Notes under the pieces: generated by a model | What the model was told of the DNA's origin: nothing | Seen by the model: only the letters and a program-made list of their open reading frames with translations | Databases searched by the model: none | Assembly (NCBI RefSeq): GCF_050948175.1 | Contig: NC_135195.1 | Span: 9,700,001-9,764,000, forward strand | Direction of reading: 5' to 3' | Origin: Xylocopa sonorina | Lineage: Eukaryota; Arthropoda; Insecta; Hymenoptera; Apidae | Length of the DNA: 64,000 nt | In this document: piece by piece, positions 59,481 to 64,000 of the stretch | Numbering within the stretch: the first letter of the stretch is position 1 | How the letters are laid out: every line of letters begins with the position of its first letter | Position numbers and translations under genes: made by a program

Positions 59481-62400
59481 CAGTGCACGTCGGCGGTGAT
59501 AATATTGATCGACTATCTATCCCAATATCTGGTTAACCACGAAATCCGGCGACCGCCCACGCAACGGCGTCCATGGAACACCGTCGGCGTGGATGGCGCG
59601 GCGCGGCCGTGGTGCCGTTGCACAACGCCGAGAACGCATAAATAGCATGGTAAACGATGATAGCGCGGATAAACTGCCGCCTTTCTAAATATAACGTGCT
59701 CGATCCATTCGCGGAACGTGCTTCCGACCGCAGTTCGTAACACTTGTCACCTTTTCGGGCCTATCGGTGCCAACTTTCCATGGTCTTCCCTCTTTTTCGC
59801 CGGCCCGCGTTGCAACTCGAACGAAGAGGCGTTCGAGTCGTTCGAGGCAAAAATTGTGTCCCGTTAAAAATAGAAAAATATCAATCTGTTCGTTGAAAAA
59901 TCTACCAGAGATGAAACGAAAGTACCGCGTAAGAATCTGTAGTGGTCCTACATAAAATCCTTGAATACGTCTACCAATTTTATTCGAACGATAAAACTTC
60001 TGACTAAGAAGCTCGACTGGGAACGTTAACTTAATTGTAAGAGGTACGTCTACAGCAATTTCCTGAGTGCCTTCCAGGAATGCAAGCCGGTAGAACAGTT
60101 TCGTGCGGAAATTTCACAGCGATTAGAAATGTATTCTTAGGGGTGCGCGTGCGCCCACGAGACAGCTACGAATTCGATGGAAGATTTATCTGCAGCCAGG
60201 TGTGATCGCAGAATACGTTCACGTGGCTGTTGGTGCCCTTCGTGTTTATGGCCGACACTTTCGAGCGGCTGAGAAACGGAAAACGGTCCACGATCGGCTT
60301 CTAGGATGCGTCTGCATTCAGAATTCAAAGTACCTGACAATGGTGTAGATACCTGGGGGCAGGAAGCTCGGATAGGAAGCTAGAATTTTCAATTATTTCA
60401 TACCAAAGGTACTATGGTTCTTTCTGAAATGTCTATGAGAACTTTCTATGAGAGTATAACGAAGAAATTAAACGGTAGCCGATTTTCTGTTATTTTTTGG
60501 CAATTCTACAGGGATTCCTATTCGATGCAGAGAATTACTTGGAAATTTTCGCGAAATTACTGCCTTCGTATCTAGTCTAACTAAACAATATTCCTAATTT
60601 GCAATTTCCATTATAAAATCGGTGTAGAAGTTCGAGCATAGGCGTAGTTGAGGGTTGATTCTCAAAGTGGACATAAGATAAGAATGAAAGGCAAAAAGAA
60701 TAGAATTGCGGATTTTATAGATATTAAAGGAACTAACGAGCTGTTTAATTGTTGGAAACTCTCTAAACGGGGAACAAACGAAGCCGATAGTTCCCACGAG
60801 CAAACAATCATGCAGCGATCCGTGCTGCAGAAGAAACGAAGTTGCCCGGTTTGCAACATCAATCGGTGCATACTTCGCGGATAAAAACCTTCGACGGAAA
60901 TTTCTCTCGCCTTGAAACCCGTTTCGCGGTGGAACGATTCGTCGAAGGATCGCGTGTACGCTTTCGACATTTCGCGGATCCTGAGCGTCAGCCACGGTTC
61001 TCTACGATCAGATCACGAATACCCTACCCTTGTACCGAATTCTAATTGCTCGCGACGCACGATTTTCATTCGCTTCACCCTCGCTGAAAATCTATTCGCG
61101 TCGAGAAAATGAAGCTGGAATCAAAAATGGTACGTTTCCCAAGTTCGACGAACCCCTTCTCTTACCCTCGGCATCGCGAGGATAGAAGCTCGTACCAAAC
61201 GCGGAGGGATCGACCGACAATCAGGGGAAGAAAAGAGATGTAGAAAAAAGAAGGAAAGGGATGAGAGCGAGAGAGAGTAGAAATCCGAGAGCGGAGGAAG
61301 CAGGAGGGAACAGGACGACGCGGAGGGGCGCAGAAAAGGGAGCACGCGGCGAAGGAGAAGAAAAGGCTCGCTTTTCAGACGGTTCAATAGATTTCGATCT
61401 GAGCGACTTTTTTCTGGACTCGAAACGAAACGAACAATGGACCAGACGGAAACCATGGCCGAGCTTGAGGCCTTCCCGTCTGTACGGTTCGTGTGTGCGT
61501 GTTACGTGCGTGCGCGCGTACATCTGGACCGAGCGGGTCCTGTCGCGAGAAACGGAAGTTTAATGACTTCGAGCGTCGGTGAAAATCAGGATCAGCTGGC
61601 GATCCGTGTCGCGCGATCAGCCAAAAAAGGTGCATGGAACCTCTTGCATCGGTTTACGATAAAACTGTGTGGAACGTTTCACACGTTCGTAATTGATTCG
61701 TAATGCCGCTTGATTTTAATGCCGATTTCTTAATTGCTATGCAGTAATAGTTTAACGGTTACGAAAGAATTTTTAGCGCGTACTTGGAAACGCGAAGTTG
61801 GCAAAGCGGCCAGTTCTTTCCTATCCGTTGCTCTCGTCTGGTGGGCCCACGAGAGAGAAAGTCAGTCGACATCGATTACGTACAGCCAGTTGGGAGTCGA
61901 AGGTCCCCCAGCTGTTCTTCCGCGGGGAGCGATGGACCAACGCCTCCTTTGAAAGGCCTCTTGCCAAGCTGATGATGTTTATCCGCTGGATCTCGTCGAA
62001 ATTGATTGTTTCCTCCCGGCTGGTGTGTGAAAAATGGACCATTCGTTGCGGTTTTCTTACTCTGAGAAAAAAAAAAGCAGAACAAAAAGGGGAAACGAAA
62101 AGACTCATTGGTTGTGACAATGATGCAACTCCAAATTTGCCGCTTTTGAGTTATTGCCACGGACCAGTGATTCTCAAATTTATTTCGCGACAAACTCTTG
62201 TACCTCGTATCTAATGAGACTCCAGAATTTTCTGGAATCACACCCTGCAAAGTACTGTCATAGAAACGGTACTCCACGACGACAATTGTATCAATAAGTA
62301 TATATTTCAAGGTTTTACTATTATTGGCGCAATAAAATACCTGAAAATTCTGAACCGACTAAACCAACAGTTAACACGGATACAATCTTCTATTCAAAAT

Positions 62401-64000
62401 AGACCGTGATTGTAAAAGTCTTCAAATTCCCTTCGATTAGCTGCTTAATTTTATTATACCTGAGGATGGTACATGTACAGCCTATTGTCCCTACTTACGA
62501 ATGCCTATTTCGTCTACCGATACAAGAACCTACTACCTTTGAAAGAGCCAAGGGTTAATCCGGCTTTTATGATCCAACCAACCGTTGTTGGCCACCAATT
62601 TCCCGTACATTTTGGCACACATTTAATAGGCGTTCCACGGGCAGATTCGAAATGCTTCGCAGCGAATAATCACGTTCGACGGGACGGTCGGTATGTGCAT
62701 AGCCAACACGGCCAACCTCGGTTGAAACCGGCGCTCAAAAGATCGATAACACGACGTAGTGGCGTTTCTATTTATACAGGAGTACGGTTCGACACAATCA
62801 AAGATACACTCCGCGAGATACACGCCAGATAGAATCTTCCCTACCCAATTTTAGTTTCCACGGAGTTGCGGGGAATCGCGATGCACGCGAAACACCGCCG
62901 AGGGATCACACGGTTAGCTTAGCCACCGTTCACGGAAGAATGAGCATTCTGCGTTTCGATCAGGAAACGTGGATTCGTGAGGCTCGTTTGCCGTGATGTT
63001 GCGGTAATGATGCACGTTCCATCACCTTCGGCTCGTTTGTAAACCGTTGTAGAACGGTCGGTTATCAGGGAATTTCCACCGATGCTTCTTTATAAATAGC
63101 AGTATATATATAATTTCAAACACTACAATGCCATTTTCTAATATTTTTACACGTTTCTGTCGATTCCCTGTCGCCGTATTTCAATTGCATCCAAACGATA
63201 TTGCGAGTTATCAGGCAACAGATGACTTTAGCGTAAATACGTCACGCTACGGATTAATGTAATTTGCTGTGTCAACAGTAGCACAGTGGAAACAAACGAA
63301 GGAAAAGAAAAACTCTGGTATCGAAACAATAGTCGCCGGTTTAAACGGTTTATCGCGGAGAGCTAATTTTAAACGTACTATATTTGCGAAACGATAGGTT
63401 TGTCAAGTATACGTTCGCAAAAACTTGTTTGCCGTTTCTTATTGGACTCCGCCATTAAGCAATCAACATACCCCTCTAATTTCAAATACAGTACCGCGCG
63501 AATTAACTGCATATTTCGCGTGTAATCGCGGAAAATGGTAAAGCGGCTACGATTTGCTTTCACTTGCCCCCTGCGATTCGCAGGCGGTACACGCGATAAA
63601 CCAGATAATAAGCGGAGAACAATCGAACGCGTTCAACCGTGCGTTCGTTTCGCGTAGCCGCGGTTGGTCCCCGATAAAACTTAATCCCTGGTTAAACGGT
63701 GCTGCGGTTGATAGAATACTATACGCGGTTGAACTTGTGGAACTCGTAATCCGAGGCGGAAAGATCGGCCAGTCGTTTTATTTCTCCACGCTGGAATCTG
63801 CCGCTGGAATTCGAACCAACCTGTGTAGAACACGGGACAGACCCGGTGTCGCAATCCTCGGCCGATCGAATTCCGCGAGATTAGATTTTCGTTGTTCTCC
63901 CGTTCTCGCGACACGCGCGGCGATTAGAAAATTGAGCCCCGGGAATTAATGTAAATTCGCGCTGCCCGTTTTGCTTTCAATATCGCTGAATCAACCGCGC
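59481..64000. other. Intergenic, no gene recognised
   Basis: Mixed sequence with chance frames only (for example 62473-62832, plus, and 63554-63949, plus). A purine-rich tract lies at 61226-61370. I see nothing else. Confidence 0.4.
61226..61370. repeat. Polypurine-rich tract
   Basis: About 145 bases dominated by GA, GAA and GGA units on the plus strand, with scattered CpGs. It accounts for the overlapping Arg/Glu-rich and Leu/Ser/Phe-rich chance frames at 61121-61563. Confidence 0.6.

Overview
This is eukaryotic, almost certainly insect, DNA. Coding density is very low, CpG dinucleotides are abundant and undepleted, microsatellites and homopolymer runs are common, and one coding exon has a canonical splice donor. 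High CpG in mostly non-coding DNA suggests a bee, ant or wasp (Hymenoptera), but that is inference from base composition only. Most long open frames here are chance products of GC-rich or purine/pyrimidine-biased sequence.

Only two protein-coding items can be supported. The first is the first coding exon of a Mex-3 family KH-domain RNA-binding protein on the minus strand (50218 down to 49918). It ends at a clean GTAAGC donor that splits the codon for the last glycine of the KH1 GRQG loop. The rest of the protein is not visible in the window, so positions 1-49917 are read as the start of a very long first coding intron that runs past the left edge. Positions 50219 to about 51600 are read as the 5' UTR and a TATA-less, GAGA-rich promoter region with a CCAAT box and a five-copy CGTAA repeat. 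The second is a complete Tc1/mariner element at 19305-20953: 1649 bp, TA target duplication, 221-bp terminal inverted repeats that look identical, 20-bp direct repeats inside each (IR/DR layout), and an uninterrupted 342-residue DD34E transposase. It lies in the presumed mex3 intron in the same orientation as mex3.

Layout: 1-19304, presumed intron with a composite trinucleotide repeat, homeodomain-site-like AT-rich islands, an alternating purine-pyrimidine tract and a pyrimidine-rich block. 19305-20953, the transposon. 20954-49917, presumed intron with a (GA)n tract, two CpG-dense patches (about 31.8-32.6 kb and 35.7-36.0 kb), a short direct repeat at 34.5 kb and several polypurine tracts. 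49918-50218, mex3 exon. 50219-51600, 5' UTR and promoter. 51600-64000, upstream sequence with a perfect 43-unit (CT) microsatellite, a TGCAT/octamer cluster, a GCCGCCAT cluster at 58.0 kb that may be another promoter, and AT-rich spacer.

No tRNA, rRNA, known microRNA, CRISPR array or prokaryotic-type operon was recognised. The best candidates for follow-up are the apparently young and intact transposon, the long mex3 intron with its internal CpG islands, and the unassigned promoter-like cluster at 58 kb.
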